Source: Fimbriimonadia bacterium (GTDB lineage Bacteria; Armatimonadota; Fimbriimonadia; Fimbriimonadales; JABRVX01). From it: a DNA stretch of 64,000 nt. Positions 18,164-26,869 of the stretch are shown one piece after another (within the stretch, counting starts at the first letter, position 1; each line of letters begins with the position of its first letter). The translations under genes were made by a program, and so were the position numbers. Location: contig JABRVX010000005.1 of the NCBI GenBank assembly GCA_039961735.1, positions 20,166 to 84,165 of the forward strand, written 5' to 3'. The notes under the pieces were generated by a model. That model did not search any database. It worked only from the letters and a program-made list of their open reading frames with translations, and had not been told where the DNA came from.

Positions 18164-19267
18164 CTAGATTGACGGTGGGATCGGTACCGAGTTGTCGGGG
18201 AAGCCCGGCTCGCTAGGTCGTGGCAGGCGCTCTTCGACGGGCAGAAGCTTCGGGAACGGACCGTGCGGCTCGACCTGATACCAGTACGCCGTACTGGAGT
18301 AGTCGTACGACAGCTTGTTCGCGTGTCCGTGCTCGATACTAACACGGATAGACTTCGTGAACCGCACCGGATCCTCGATGTGATAGCGGTACATCGAGTT
18401 CTTGCCCTTGAACGGCCAGTCCTTGTTGCCGGAATACAGGATCAGCCCGTGGTAGGGGGCGCAATACTCCGTCTGCGGACAATAGGCCATGCTGAAGTAG
18501 TCTTCGGTGCCGGTGCCATGCATGCGCGGTGGCCACGGTTCGCCGTCTATCACGATCATGTCGTCGCCCTCGCCGTACCAATCGTTGCCTTGCCGTTGGA
18601 AGCAGTCTATGTCTAGGTGGCATCCCACATAGTGCCCCTCACCGGACGCCTCCAAAATCAAATAGTTGTCTTTGTCGCTCAGGTTTGCGGTCTGCCAAGG
18701 CTCCATGTGTCCGGGACCTAGTCGGGTGGTCAGCCAACCTTGCGTCGGGTTCTCTCTACGCCACTGCACGTGGAACCGGGCGATCTCGGGTCCGTGCGGT
18801 GCATCATACTCCTCGTAGTCTATGTAGAAGAACAGATGCAGATCCACCGAACACTCGTTCGTCACCGTGATCCGAGCCGAGTCGAACGGCATGGGAAACC
18901 AACAGTTCATCCCACGCCCTCCGGATGGTCCCATCTGCAATGGGGCACTGACGAAATCCTTCAACATCCCGTGCCCCATGCCGAAGAAGTCGCCGATGGG
19001 TGCTTCCACGCTAGGCGTCTCCTCGCCGTCCCAATACATGCGGATCACGATCTTGCGCGGATAGGCGTACTCCGGTCCTTCGGGACCCAGCGTAGACCAG
19101 ATATGCTTGATGCATCCGGGCCTGTCGGTCACTAAGATCTCGCGGCACTCGCCGGGCTTCAGACGCCACGCGTCGGCGTTCTTGCCCTCCACGTCGTAGC
19201 TGGATGCGCGGCGAGAGGTGTACCTTCGGATCGTAGCGAGGTTCGAGAGGGTGGTGAAACCAATCAT
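18164..19267 (-). CDS. DUF2961 protein, glycoside hydrolase family 172
   Basis: A 367-residue protein of the DUF2961 family, now GH172, whose characterised members cleave alpha-D-fructofuranosides and D-arabinofuranosides. Diagnostic parts are SNLATIRRY at the N-terminus, GDFFGMGHG, and the catalytic region WYGEGDDMIVIDGE to HGTGTEDYF, in which two Glu residues act in the family. ATG 19267 was chosen because the family start (SNLATI) follows within seven residues; the frame is open ~300 bases further upstream without family signal. There is no signal peptide, so it may be cytoplasmic. It heads a probable operon with the isomerase and the 194-residue unknown. Confidence 0.85.
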   Translation of the reverse strand: MIGFTTLSNLATIRRYTSRRASSYDVEGKNADAWRLKPGECREILVTDRPGCIKHIWSTLGPEGPEYAYPRKIVIRMYWDGEETPSVEAPIGDFFGMGHGMLKDFVSAPLQMGPSGGRGMNCWFPMPFDSARITVTNECSVDLHLFFYIDYEEYDAPHGPEIARFHVQWRRENPTQGWLTTRLGPGHMEPWQTANLSDKDNYLILEASGEGHYVGCHLDIDCFQRQGNDWYGEGDDMIVIDGEPWPPRMHGTGTEDYFSMAYCPQTEYCAPYHGLILYSGNKDWPFKGKNSMYRYHIEDPVRFTKSIRVSIEHGHANKLSYDYSSTAYWYQVEPHGPFPKLLPVEERLPRPSEPGFPDNSVPIPPSI

Positions 19268-19386
19268 AGGGGCAACTCCATAGGCTCGATGTCTGAGGCC
19301 TCGCTTCGCTCTTCCGCGCTCTGCTTCCTCCCATCGGTTCTCCCAGTCCCTGGGTACACTCCAATTGGAGACGGGGAGGTCTGAGC

Positions 19387-21078
19387 ATGAGCAACGATGC
19401 CGCACGAACACTTCACGAGCTGTTCCGCGAGGACTGGGAACACCGCATGCGCTCGCACCCCGAGTGGGCTTCGTACCTGGGCGACAAGCGCTACAACGAT
19501 CGCTGGACCGACCGTAGCGAGGAAGGCTTTCAATCTCGGCACGAGCATACGTTGCAGAACCTTGCACGCCTTCGCGAGATTGACCGAGCCGCGCTCTCTG
19601 TCGAGGACCAGCTCAACTACGACCTGTTCGAGGACGAGCAGAAGACCGCCGCAGACGAATACGCCACCAACTGGCGATACATCGCGCTGGATGCGCGCGG
19701 TGGCATCCAGACTCTGGATAACTTCTCCGAGCAGCTCTCGTTCGAAGGCACCAAGGATTACGAGGACTGGATCGCACGTCTCGAAGCGCTGCCGGAGCTG
19801 ATGGACCAGACCATCTACCTATTGCGTGAGGGACTGGCTCGCGGCATCAAGCACTCCCGCGTCGTGATGCTACGCGTCCCGCGGCAAGTCCAGAGTCAGA
19901 TCGTGGATGATGCAGAGCAAAGCCGCTTCTACCGCCCATTCCGGTCTATGCCCACAATTCCCGATGCGGAACAGGAGAGGCTGCGCAAGGCGGCTCGCAG
20001 CGCGATCGCTGACTGCGTCGTGCCGTCCTTTCGCAAGTTACTCGCTTTCGTGAACGAGGAATACCTGCCGGATTGTTACGAGCAGGTGGGGGTATGGCAG
20101 ATGCCCGGTGGCGAGGACATCTATCGCCACTTCGTTCGGGAGTACACCACGACGGACATGACTCCCGACGAGGTGTTCGAGACGGGTCTGCAAGAGGTCG
20201 CCCGCATCCGAGCCGAGATGGAAAAGGTGAAGGCAAAGTCGGGCTTCACGGGCAGCATGACCGAGTTCTTCGAATTCCTTCGCACAGAACCGCGTTTCTT
20301 CCACAAGACGGCCGAGGACCTGCTCACGGCCTACCGCGCTTTCGCCAAGCGGATCGACCCGTTGCTCGTGAAGGTGTTCCGAACCATCCCGCGTATGCCG
20401 TACGGCGTGGACCCCATCCCCGATGCCGTCGCGCCCGACACCACCGCTGCGTACTACCAGCCTCCGGCTGACGATGGGTCGCGCGCAGGCTCTTATCGCG
20501 TCAACCTGTATCAGCCCGAGTCGCGGCCCACGCACGAGATCCCCGCGCTGTCCATTCACGAAGCCGTCCCGGGCCACCACTTCCAGATCGCACTGGCGAT
20601 GGAGCTGAAGGACCTTCCCAATTTCCGGCGGCACGGGCACTGGACGGCATACATCGAAGGTTGGGCGCTGTATGCGGAGTCTCTCGGCCACGAGCTGGGG
20701 TTGTACGACGACCCGTACGCCGAGTTCGGACGGCTGACCTACGAGATATGGCGCGCGATCCGGTTGGTGGTGGACCCCGGCATTCACTGGAAGCGGTGGA
20801 CGAGACAGCAGGCGATTGAGTACTTCCTCGAGAACTCGCCCAAGACGGAGCTGGACGTGGTGAACGAGATAGACCGCTACATCGCTTGGCCGGGACAAGC
20901 CGTGGCGTACAAGATCGGAGAGATCGAGATCCAGAAGTTGCGCCGGCACGCGACCGATGCCCTAGGCGAACGGTTCGATCTGAAGGAGTTCCACGACGTG
21001 TTGTTGTTGGCGGGTCCGATGCCCCTGTCGGTTCTCCGCAACCGTGTACAGGATTGGGTGGCTTCGCTGCAGGGATAA
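19387..21078 (+). CDS. DUF885 family putative metallopeptidase
   Basis: A 563-residue, mostly helical protein of the DUF885 family. The metal-site-like motif HEAVPGHHFQ (near residue 390) followed by EGWALYAE (near 423) resembles zinc metallopeptidases with a HExxxH-type site. Activity in this family is poorly defined. There is no signal peptide, unlike several DUF885 lipoproteins, which suggests a cytoplasmic enzyme. The ribosome site GGGGAGGT precedes ATG 19387. It is divergent from the GH172 gene, and a 12-base palindrome CTCCAATTGGAG (19359-19370) lies 16 bases before the start, a possible operator. Confidence 0.75.
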   Translation: MSNDAARTLHELFREDWEHRMRSHPEWASYLGDKRYNDRWTDRSEEGFQSRHEHTLQNLARLREIDRAALSVEDQLNYDLFEDEQKTAADEYATNWRYIALDARGGIQTLDNFSEQLSFEGTKDYEDWIARLEALPELMDQTIYLLREGLARGIKHSRVVMLRVPRQVQSQIVDDAEQSRFYRPFRSMPTIPDAEQERLRKAARSAIADCVVPSFRKLLAFVNEEYLPDCYEQVGVWQMPGGEDIYRHFVREYTTTDMTPDEVFETGLQEVARIRAEMEKVKAKSGFTGSMTEFFEFLRTEPRFFHKTAEDLLTAYRAFAKRIDPLLVKVFRTIPRMPYGVDPIPDAVAPDTTAAYYQPPADDGSRAGSYRVNLYQPESRPTHEIPALSIHEAVPGHHFQIALAMELKDLPNFRRHGHWTAYIEGWALYAESLGHELGLYDDPYAEFGRLTYEIWRAIRLVVDPGIHWKRWTRQQAIEYFLENSPKTELDVVNEIDRYIAWPGQAVAYKIGEIEIQKLRRHATDALGERFDLKEFHDVLLLAGPMPLSVLRNRVQDWVASLQG

Positions 21079-21165
21079 CCTTCCACTCGATCCCAGGATG
21101 CCCCCTCCCGGCTTCGCAGGCCCCCACGTTCCGAGTTCGCCTGTGGGGCGTGGGCGAGAAATAGG

Positions 21166-21203
21166 AAGCGCGAAAGGCCTCCCCCGGCGGGCCTTTCGCG
21201 CTT
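21166..21203. terminator. 14-base-pair hairpin between convergent genes
   Basis: Perfect inverted repeat AAGCGCGAAAGGCC (21166-21179) and its complement (21190-21203) with a ten-base loop, about 90 bases after the DUF885 stop and 165 bases before the end of the convergent repeat-protein gene. There is no T-run on the plus side, so it is either a factor-dependent or bidirectional terminator-like stem. Confidence 0.65.
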
Positions 21204-21367
21204 GGATTGACCGTGGTCAAGTCGGGAGGCCGGCGGGGTGTCCGGTACTCTTACATCCGCCGGCTCGCTCTCCGAAAGAATCTTCGGCAAGCTAAATGCC
21301 ATTCGACACCCGCTGTACTATCGGACCAGAAATGCCGGCACGCGAGGCCGAAAGCCCGCAAGTCCCC

Positions 21368-23344
21368 CTACTGCCTGTCTAGGAACACCCCGACCTGCGA
21401 CTCCGAGGGCTTGGCCCGTTGTGTTGTCCAGTTCACGACTTCGGCCCCGTTCTTCGCCCAGGGACTGCCATCGGGATAGCTATCGTTTCCGCCGAGGTCC
21501 ATGAAGACACCTAGGCAGATGGCGATATCTCGCACTCCGCCGGTCGAAGCGTTCGCCTTTCCCAGCGTCGTACCACTGCTTCGATACTCGTCGGCGCCCG
21601 CGAAGTCCACGAAGATGCCGATGCCATTGGCATTGCCTGCGCCTAGCGAGAGGTTCGGTGCGCGGTAACGGTCGTTTCCGGCCCCGTCTAGCAAAAGGCC
21701 GATGGAAAAGTCGTGGCCCGCGCCCTGCGCCATGTTCATCGTCGCCTCGTATTGATCGTCGCCCTCGTAGTCGTGCAATATGCCGATGGCGAAGTGGGCG
21801 CACGCTCCCTGCACGTACCAGATGCCCTGGTACACGTCGTTACCGGCTAGGTCGGCGAGCAGCCCGACAGCCTTCCAGTATCCGACTCCTTGGCCAAACA
21901 CCCCGCAGGAGTACCGGTCGTCGCCGCTCACGTCGCACAGCACCCCGAAGCCGCCCCCGAGGGAATGCCCGTCGCTGTAGTCCGCGCGCCTGCCGAAGCC
22001 GCAGCCCTGCGCCATGCTGGTGTTGTGGTCTTTCGTTTGAGAAGCGGCGAAGTCCAGTATGGTGTCGTTCGCCTCGTAGCGGTCGTTGCCAGCTCCGTCT
22101 GCGAGCAGGCCGAAGCCCCGCATGCGACCGCAGCCCTGAGCCAGGTTGAAGCAGGAGTACGCATCGTTGCCAGTCGTGTCGAGGAGCACCCCGACACCGT
22201 GTTCCGCGAAGCCTTGGCAGCGCGCGTAACCGTCATAGGTGTCGTTGCCTGCGGTGTCCCAAAGGACCGCCACGCCGTAGTGCGCCGCCCCTTGTCCCAT
22301 CGCGACCGACCGGTAGAGGTCGTCTCCGCCGAGGTCGAAGAGCACGGAGACGCCGCAGAGTGCGCCGCCCGACGTGGGAACCGAGCCGCCCTTGGTTCGG
22401 AGCGGCGATTCGGCGACGGTTGCACCGGCAAGGGCCTGATCGGACAGGTACCGGTCATTGCCTTCGAGGTCGAAGAGAAGGCTGATGCCGTTCTGGGCTG
22501 ACGTGTTCGCCGCGCCGCCCAGATAAGTGTCGTCTCCCGCGAGGTCCATGATCAGGAAGTAGGGACGGGCCTCGTAGGTGTCCGAGCCCGCGCCGCGGAG
22601 GCAGACCCAGCCTAAGGCTGTCTCGACCTCGTACCGGAAGTCCGCCTTCGGAGCGGCACGAAGCCACTCGGCCGCCTTCTCGCACGCCATCGTCAGGTCT
22701 GTTGCGGCCGAGGTCATGTAACGGATGTCTACCGCACGAGCCGAACGAAGGCTTCGCTCCACGGCTGCAAAGCTCTCGTCGTCTCCTCGGGTCAGCGTCT
22801 CCCAAGCTTTTGCCGCACCGTCGGCAGCATCGAAGGTCACCTCGCGAGCCTTCACGACAGCCGATGCAGCGGTTGCCAAAAGGGTTACTGCTTTCGCAAC
22901 CTCCTTCGGCACCGCTTCGGCGCCCGCGCGAAACCGCTCGACGTTGCCGTCCCCTCCAGCAAATGCATCGACAGCCGCGAGCGCCGAGGCGAAGTCCGGG
23001 CTCTGCTCGGCAGACTGCTCCATGGAAGCGATGGGATTGCCCAAAAGCGTCCGTCGCGTACCGATGCCGATCTGCCATCCAGTGAGCATTACGATCTCGG
23101 AGGGCTTTGCCATGGCTGCGACGATGCGCTGTGTCATGCCGGTTTCGAATGTCGGAATCCGCCACGGAGCCTCCCAGTACGCGTTGAAGGAGCCAAGGAC
23201 GAACTCATCGAAGTCGAAGAAGCGCAATAGGTTCTGATCAAAGCGCGCCGTCTCAGTCGTCAGTCCGGCCAAGGAGAGGGCTTGGGCGGCGGCATCGTCG
23301 AGAGGAGTGCTCAGGGAGAGAGCGGCAACCAACAGGCCAACCAT
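21368..23344 (-). CDS. Secreted protein with 13 GND-Y repeats
   Basis: A 658-residue protein from ATG 23344, chosen because of a perfect AGGAGGT ribosome site and a following signal peptide (VGLLVAALSLSTPL). The N-terminal ~270 residues are helical. The rest is a solenoid of 13 units with a core of the form D-x-x-G-[ND]-D-x-Y, often joined by a QGxG-xxxx-G-x-G-[VIL]-L linker (for example DTAGNDTY, DVSGDDRY, DGAGNDRY). Asp-rich turns suggest calcium binding in a beta-helix, but the unit is about 25-45 residues, not the nine-residue RTX type. Function is unknown; a surface or matrix protein is likely. Confidence 0.7.
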   Translation of the reverse strand: MVGLLVAALSLSTPLDDAAAQALSLAGLTTETARFDQNLLRFFDFDEFVLGSFNAYWEAPWRIPTFETGMTQRIVAAMAKPSEIVMLTGWQIGIGTRRTLLGNPIASMEQSAEQSPDFASALAAVDAFAGGDGNVERFRAGAEAVPKEVAKAVTLLATAASAVVKAREVTFDAADGAAKAWETLTRGDDESFAAVERSLRSARAVDIRYMTSAATDLTMACEKAAEWLRAAPKADFRYEVETALGWVCLRGAGSDTYEARPYFLIMDLAGDDTYLGGAANTSAQNGISLLFDLEGNDRYLSDQALAGATVAESPLRTKGGSVPTSGGALCGVSVLFDLGGDDLYRSVAMGQGAAHYGVAVLWDTAGNDTYDGYARCQGFAEHGVGVLLDTTGNDAYSCFNLAQGCGRMRGFGLLADGAGNDRYEANDTILDFAASQTKDHNTSMAQGCGFGRRADYSDGHSLGGGFGVLCDVSGDDRYSCGVFGQGVGYWKAVGLLADLAGNDVYQGIWYVQGACAHFAIGILHDYEGDDQYEATMNMAQGAGHDFSIGLLLDGAGNDRYRAPNLSLGAGNANGIGIFVDFAGADEYRSSGTTLGKANASTGGVRDIAICLGVFMDLGGNDSYPDGSPWAKNGAEVVNWTTQRAKPSESQVGVFLDRQ

Positions 23345-24560
23345 GCGGATACCTCCTGTACCTTCCATCTTGTTACCGCTTCGCGCGCTGTTTCCTGCCG
23401 TGGCTTCCCTGTGCGTGGCGACAGCGTGGAGCCAGGTCGCGGGCGACACCTTTCCACCGCCGCCGAAGGAGTTTGCGGTACAGATCGCGGAGAAGGCAGG
23501 CTTCTTAGATGTCAGCTTTCCCTCTGCCCATCGCACCGAGTGGCCTGAGAACAACGTCGTACGAGCAAGGTTGATCCGTCCTGCAGGGGTCGAGGAGCCG
23601 ATGCCTATCGTCATCCTCTTGCACGGGCTGGGCGTGGCGGACCACTTTCTGGAAGAGCGGATCGCCAAGCGACTCAACGACCGCGGGATCGCCGCACTGC
23701 TGGTCACCCTCCCCTATCACATCGAGCGCAGCCCACCGGGGTATCGGAGTGGGGCGCTAGCGTTGCGGCCCGATGTCGACGCGTTCGAGGAGATGGTGCG
23801 CCAATCAGTGTCCGACCTGCGGCGCGCAGTGGACTGGGCGGAATCGCAGAGATTCGTAGATGCTGACCGGATCGGCGTCTTAGGGGTTAGTCTCGGAGCC
23901 ATCATCGCTTCCCTAGGGATGGCCGCCGAGCCTAGGCTCCGGTTCGGGGTGTTTCTGCTCGGCGGCGGAGATGTAGCGCACATCCTGTGGAACAGTTCCC
24001 TTACCATCTCTGTCCGAGAGGTGTTGCGACGCAACGGATGGACGGAGGAGCGCCTGCGGGCCCGTCTCAAAGCCGTCGAACCGTTGTCGTACGCGAACGA
24101 GGAGATCGGCGAGCGCGTGCTCCTGGTGGGCGCGCTATTCGACACGGTGGTGCCGGCGACGGACACGGACAAACTGCACAGGGCCCTCGGTAGCCCTCCG
24201 ATGCTGTGGCTGGAGACAGGGCACTATGGAGCGGTTTTCGTGGAGCGCCGGTTGCTTCGAGTGGTTGCGGACTTCTTCGCGGCCAGGTTTGCAGGCGAGA
24301 CGTATTCGCCGCCGACTTCGATAGACGCTCCGACGATTCGGATTGGCCTGATGCTGGATCAAGAATCTGGCCTGCAAGTTGCGGCCGGCTTGGACTTATG
24401 GCGCTCGAACTCGCGAGGAGACTTCTATGCAAGCGGGTTCTTGACAACGCGGGGACCGGTGCTGTTCGCCGGCTGGAAAGGGCCATTGGGGTTTTCGGTC
24501 GGAGCCGTCGCCCACCCGAAGCGCACAGTTCCGGGAGTTGTCTGGCACTTCGTGTTGTGA
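23343..24560 (+). CDS. Secreted alpha/beta hydrolase
   Basis: About 405 residues from ATG 23343, which begins a signal peptide (RIPPVPSILLPLRALFPAVA); a GTG at 23307 is an alternative. It has the alpha/beta hydrolase pattern: oxyanion HGLG (LLHGLGVADHF), nucleophile elbow GVSLG, acid Asp in GALFDTVVP and catalytic His in ETGHYGAV. An added C-terminal ~80-residue beta region (RIGLMLDQESGLQVAAG) looks like an outer-membrane beta-strand or extension. The substrate is unknown, most likely an ester or a carboxylate. Its ATG shares three bases with the divergent ATG of the GND-Y gene, so one of the two starts may be wrong. Confidence 0.7.
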   Translation: MRIPPVPSILLPLRALFPAVASLCVATAWSQVAGDTFPPPPKEFAVQIAEKAGFLDVSFPSAHRTEWPENNVVRARLIRPAGVEEPMPIVILLHGLGVADHFLEERIAKRLNDRGIAALLVTLPYHIERSPPGYRSGALALRPDVDAFEEMVRQSVSDLRRAVDWAESQRFVDADRIGVLGVSLGAIIASLGMAAEPRLRFGVFLLGGGDVAHILWNSSLTISVREVLRRNGWTEERLRARLKAVEPLSYANEEIGERVLLVGALFDTVVPATDTDKLHRALGSPPMLWLETGHYGAVFVERRLLRVVADFFAARFAGETYSPPTSIDAPTIRIGLMLDQESGLQVAAGLDLWRSNSRGDFYASGFLTTRGPVLFAGWKGPLGFSVGAVAHPKRTVPGVVWHFVL

Positions 24561-24696
24561 GACGGGCAGCGCTGCGACACTCATGGAGCAGCGGCTCAGT
24601 TCAAACGTGATTGAGTTTCGGTTGCTTGGTACCGATTTATTTACTGGGAGTGGGGCGGCAGCGCGTACGAATCGACAACATCTCGCGCTGCGGCTA

Positions 24697-24725
24697 TTGT
24701 AGAAAACCGGGACTTTTGATATACT
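24697..24725 (+). promoter_or_regulatory. Candidate promoter of the prepilin cassette
   Basis: A -10 TATACT (24720-24725, five of six) with a weak -35 TTGTAG (24697-24702) at a 17-base spacer. The predicted start of transcription is only about 10 bases before the ribosome site GGGAGG at 24743-24748. Confidence 0.45.
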
Positions 24726-24740
24726 GTTCGCGTATCGAGT

Positions 24741-25643
24741 GTGGGAGGCGATAATCTGAGGCATCGGCAGGCCTTCTCGCTGGTGGAGCTTCTCGTCGTC
24801 GTGGCGGTGATAGCTATCCTCGCGGCGCTGCTGTTTCCTGTCATGAGCGCGGCGCGTGGTGCTGCGATCCGTGCCTCGTGCGCCGAGAACTTCAGCGCCG
24901 TACTGAAGGCCATGCGGATGTACATGGACGAGTATAGCGATCGGTTCCCGCCCACCAACTACCACGCTTACATTCCAGAGGTCGTCGACCCCGACGACCG
25001 AACGTGGGTTCAGGTTCTCTACCCATACATCAAGTCGGTTGAAGTGTTCGAGTGCCCCGGTGACACCGGGCGTGCAACACCAGCTCGCGTCGGACGGTGG
25101 GACGATGTGGATGCCGCACCGGACGATGACTGGGGCGAGTTTTATATTCGTTCTCTACGGACAAACATGGGGCTCAACTTCATGTACCTCTCGCCGCTGG
25201 TGCGAGACGTCACTCTCGGCTGGTTGGCGTTCCCAAACCGCTTCTCCAGCATCGCCAGCCCAACGCGGACGCTAGTTCTTGTGGATAGTGTGTGGGGCCG
25301 AGACCATCTGGGGCGCCCATTCGGCGGTGGCCAGTGGATCGTCACGCCACCCTGCCGTTATCTCGCCGCGACTCCGCTGAACCGTGACACGTTCCCGCGG
25401 ATTGTCTGGCAGAACGAGTACTACTGGCGAATGGCGCCGAAGGGATGGGAAGCGGACCCGAAGTCGAGCAATTACTATGGCGGGGCGTGGAACTGGCACA
25501 ACGGTGGGTTCACGGTCGTTTTCGCTGATGGTCACGTTCGGCGCCTGACGCCGGGCGAACTCGCGGCGGGCTGTTCTCGCCTCCAGAATTGGGACGGATT
25601 GATCACCGATCAGTCCGCGTACATCTGGGATTTGCAGGATTAG
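24741..25643 (+). CDS. Prepilin-like protein (N-terminal methylation motif)
   Basis: A ~300-residue protein beginning with a short basic leader, then the type IV prepilin signature FSLVELLVVVAVIAILAALLFPV with the conserved Glu at position 5 of the mature part. The leader is cut by prepilin peptidase and the helix packs in a pseudopilus. The C-terminal half has GGFTVVFADGHVRRL, an H-X-DG-like motif typical of the large prepilin families in Planctomycetes and Armatimonadota, and ends ITDQSAYIWDLQD. The start is uncertain: GTG 24741 overlaps the ribosome site GGGAGG, and CTG 24756, seven bases after it, would give the leader MRHRQA. First gene of a three-gene cassette. Confidence 0.8.
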   Translation: MGGDNLRHRQAFSLVELLVVVAVIAILAALLFPVMSAARGAAIRASCAENFSAVLKAMRMYMDEYSDRFPPTNYHAYIPEVVDPDDRTWVQVLYPYIKSVEVFECPGDTGRATPARVGRWDDVDAAPDDDWGEFYIRSLRTNMGLNFMYLSPLVRDVTLGWLAFPNRFSSIASPTRTLVLVDSVWGRDHLGRPFGGGQWIVTPPCRYLAATPLNRDTFPRIVWQNEYYWRMAPKGWEADPKSSNYYGGAWNWHNGGFTVVFADGHVRRLTPGELAAGCSRLQNWDGLITDQSAYIWDLQD

Positions 25644-25670
25644 CGCCGCCTTTCGAAGAAGGGGGCCAGT

Positions 25671-25907
25671 ATGAGCTTCTTTGATACGACTGCGGGCAAG
25701 GTTATCGGCATCGTGGTCGCTGTGGCGGTCGTGGCGTTCGGGGTCTGGTTCGCTGTGGTGCGCATGGCACCCGATACGGACAGTCCTTCGGACGTTACGA
25801 ACCTGATGCCGCCCAGTGACCCGAAAGCGAAAGACGTGCTCGACAACAACCAGTTGTATGGCACGCCTCCACCATTCCCTGGTGCAGGCGACAAGAGCCG
25901 ACGCTAG
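25671..25907 (+). CDS. Small single-helix membrane protein of prepilin cassette
   Basis: A 78-residue protein with one membrane helix (about residues 10-30, KVIGIVVAVAVVAFGVWFAVV) and a Pro- and Asp-rich tail (DNNQLYGTPPPFPGAGDK). Its ATG at 25671 has a GGGGG ribosome site. It lies 27 bases after the first prepilin gene and 18 before the second, so all three are probably one transcript. It has no prepilin motif (no Glu after the leader site). It may be an assembly or anchoring partner; I do not recognise a family. Confidence 0.65.
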   Translation: MSFFDTTAGKVIGIVVAVAVVAFGVWFAVVRMAPDTDSPSDVTNLMPPSDPKAKDVLDNNQLYGTPPPFPGAGDKSRR

Positions 25908-25925
25908 ACACGAAGGACGGATATC

Positions 25926-26807
25926 ATGAAGAAGACCGGATTCACACTCATCGAGCTACTGGTTGTCATTGCAATCATCGCGATTCTTGCTGCAATCCTA
26001 TTCCCTGTCTTCTCGCAGGCGCGTAAGGCGGCGAAGGTCTCGCAGTGCATTTCGAACTACAAGCAGGTTGCGATAGCCCAGGCGCAGTATCGCGGAGACA
26101 ATGACGGCAAGTTCGTTCTTACCAATCACACGGCAGCATGGGCCGGGTGTTCCTACGACTACAGGGACCAGGTATGGGTGACGTCCCTTCAGGGCTATGT
26201 GAAGGAGTGGACAGTTTTTCGCTGCCCGTCCGACCCGACTGCCAACGACAAGGAACTGTCCCAGCACGGTAACGAAGGCGAGTGCCCTCCACCCGCCAAC
26301 CGCTGGGAACGCAACTACGAATGGTCGTTGCGCACCAACGTCGGTATGAACTCGTATTACCTGAGCCCTGTCTACGCCACATCCTCGGGTTGGGGCTCGG
26401 TCCCGACAAAGGAAGGTCGCATCGCTTCGACTGCCAACACCTTCCTGCACATCGACACGGTCTGGAACCGTGACGCGAGCGGGAAGCCTTTCGGCGGCGG
26501 TAACTGGATTGCCATTCCGCCCGCCAGAACTTGGGTTAAGCCGGACGGAACGCGCGTGGACACCTGGCCGTTGCCCGGGAACAACTACTACCCATACTCG
26601 GGCTGGCACCCGGAGCTTCCGAACGCGTGGGACGTGTTCGGCGGCTGCTGGCCGTGGCACACCGATAAGTGTACTACCGTGTTCGTGGATGGCCACGCCA
26701 AGTCCATGACGATCCAGCAGATTGCTGCGGGCGTTCCGAATGTAGTCGCCAACTACGCGGGTCCGATCACTGACATAGACGCATATAAGTGGGACATCAC
26801 GCAGTAG
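25926..26807 (+). CDS. Prepilin-like protein, paralogue of the first
   Basis: A 293-residue protein with the classic leader MKKTG followed by [21 protein letters not shown], then [15 protein letters not shown] as in many H-X9-DG proteins. Prepilin peptidase would cut before the Phe. It shares with the upstream prepilin the segments [24 protein letters not shown], an FVDGHAK C-terminal motif and the ending [13 protein letters not shown], so the two arose by duplication. The ribosome site GAAGGA precedes ATG 25926. A terminator follows. Role inferred: minor pilin or pseudopilin of a type II secretion or pilus-like assembly. Confidence 0.85.
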   Translation: MKKTGFTLIELLVVIAIIAILAAILFPVFSQARKAAKVSQCISNYKQVAIAQAQYRGDNDGKFVLTNHTAAWAGCSYDYRDQVWVTSLQGYVKEWTVFRCPSDPTANDKELSQHGNEGECPPPANRWERNYEWSLRTNVGMNSYYLSPVYATSSGWGSVPTKEGRIASTANTFLHIDTVWNRDASGKPFGGGNWIAIPPARTWVKPDGTRVDTWPLPGNNYYPYSGWHPELPNAWDVFGGCWPWHTDKCTTVFVDGHAKSMTIQQIAAGVPNVVANYAGPITDIDAYKWDITQ

Positions 26808-26826
26808 GCGAATCGCTGACTTCCGA

Positions 26827-26854
26827 GGGCCCGGCGCTCGCGAGCGCCGGGCCC
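26827..26854. terminator. 28-base perfect GC palindrome after prepilin cassette
   Basis: GGGCCCGGCGCTCG followed directly by its complement (26827-26854), 14-base arms with no spacer. In RNA it would fold to about 12 base pairs with a four-base loop. It ends 15 bases before the stop of the convergent SIS-domain gene, so it may stop transcripts from both sides. No T-run is seen on the plus side. Confidence 0.65.
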
Positions 26855-26869
26855 TAACGCTTGGGGTCA

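Noticed and set aside
21368..22600. RTX calcium-binding toxin repeats
   Set aside because: The GND-Y unit lacks the GGxGxDxxx nine-residue period and there is no type I secretion gene nearby.
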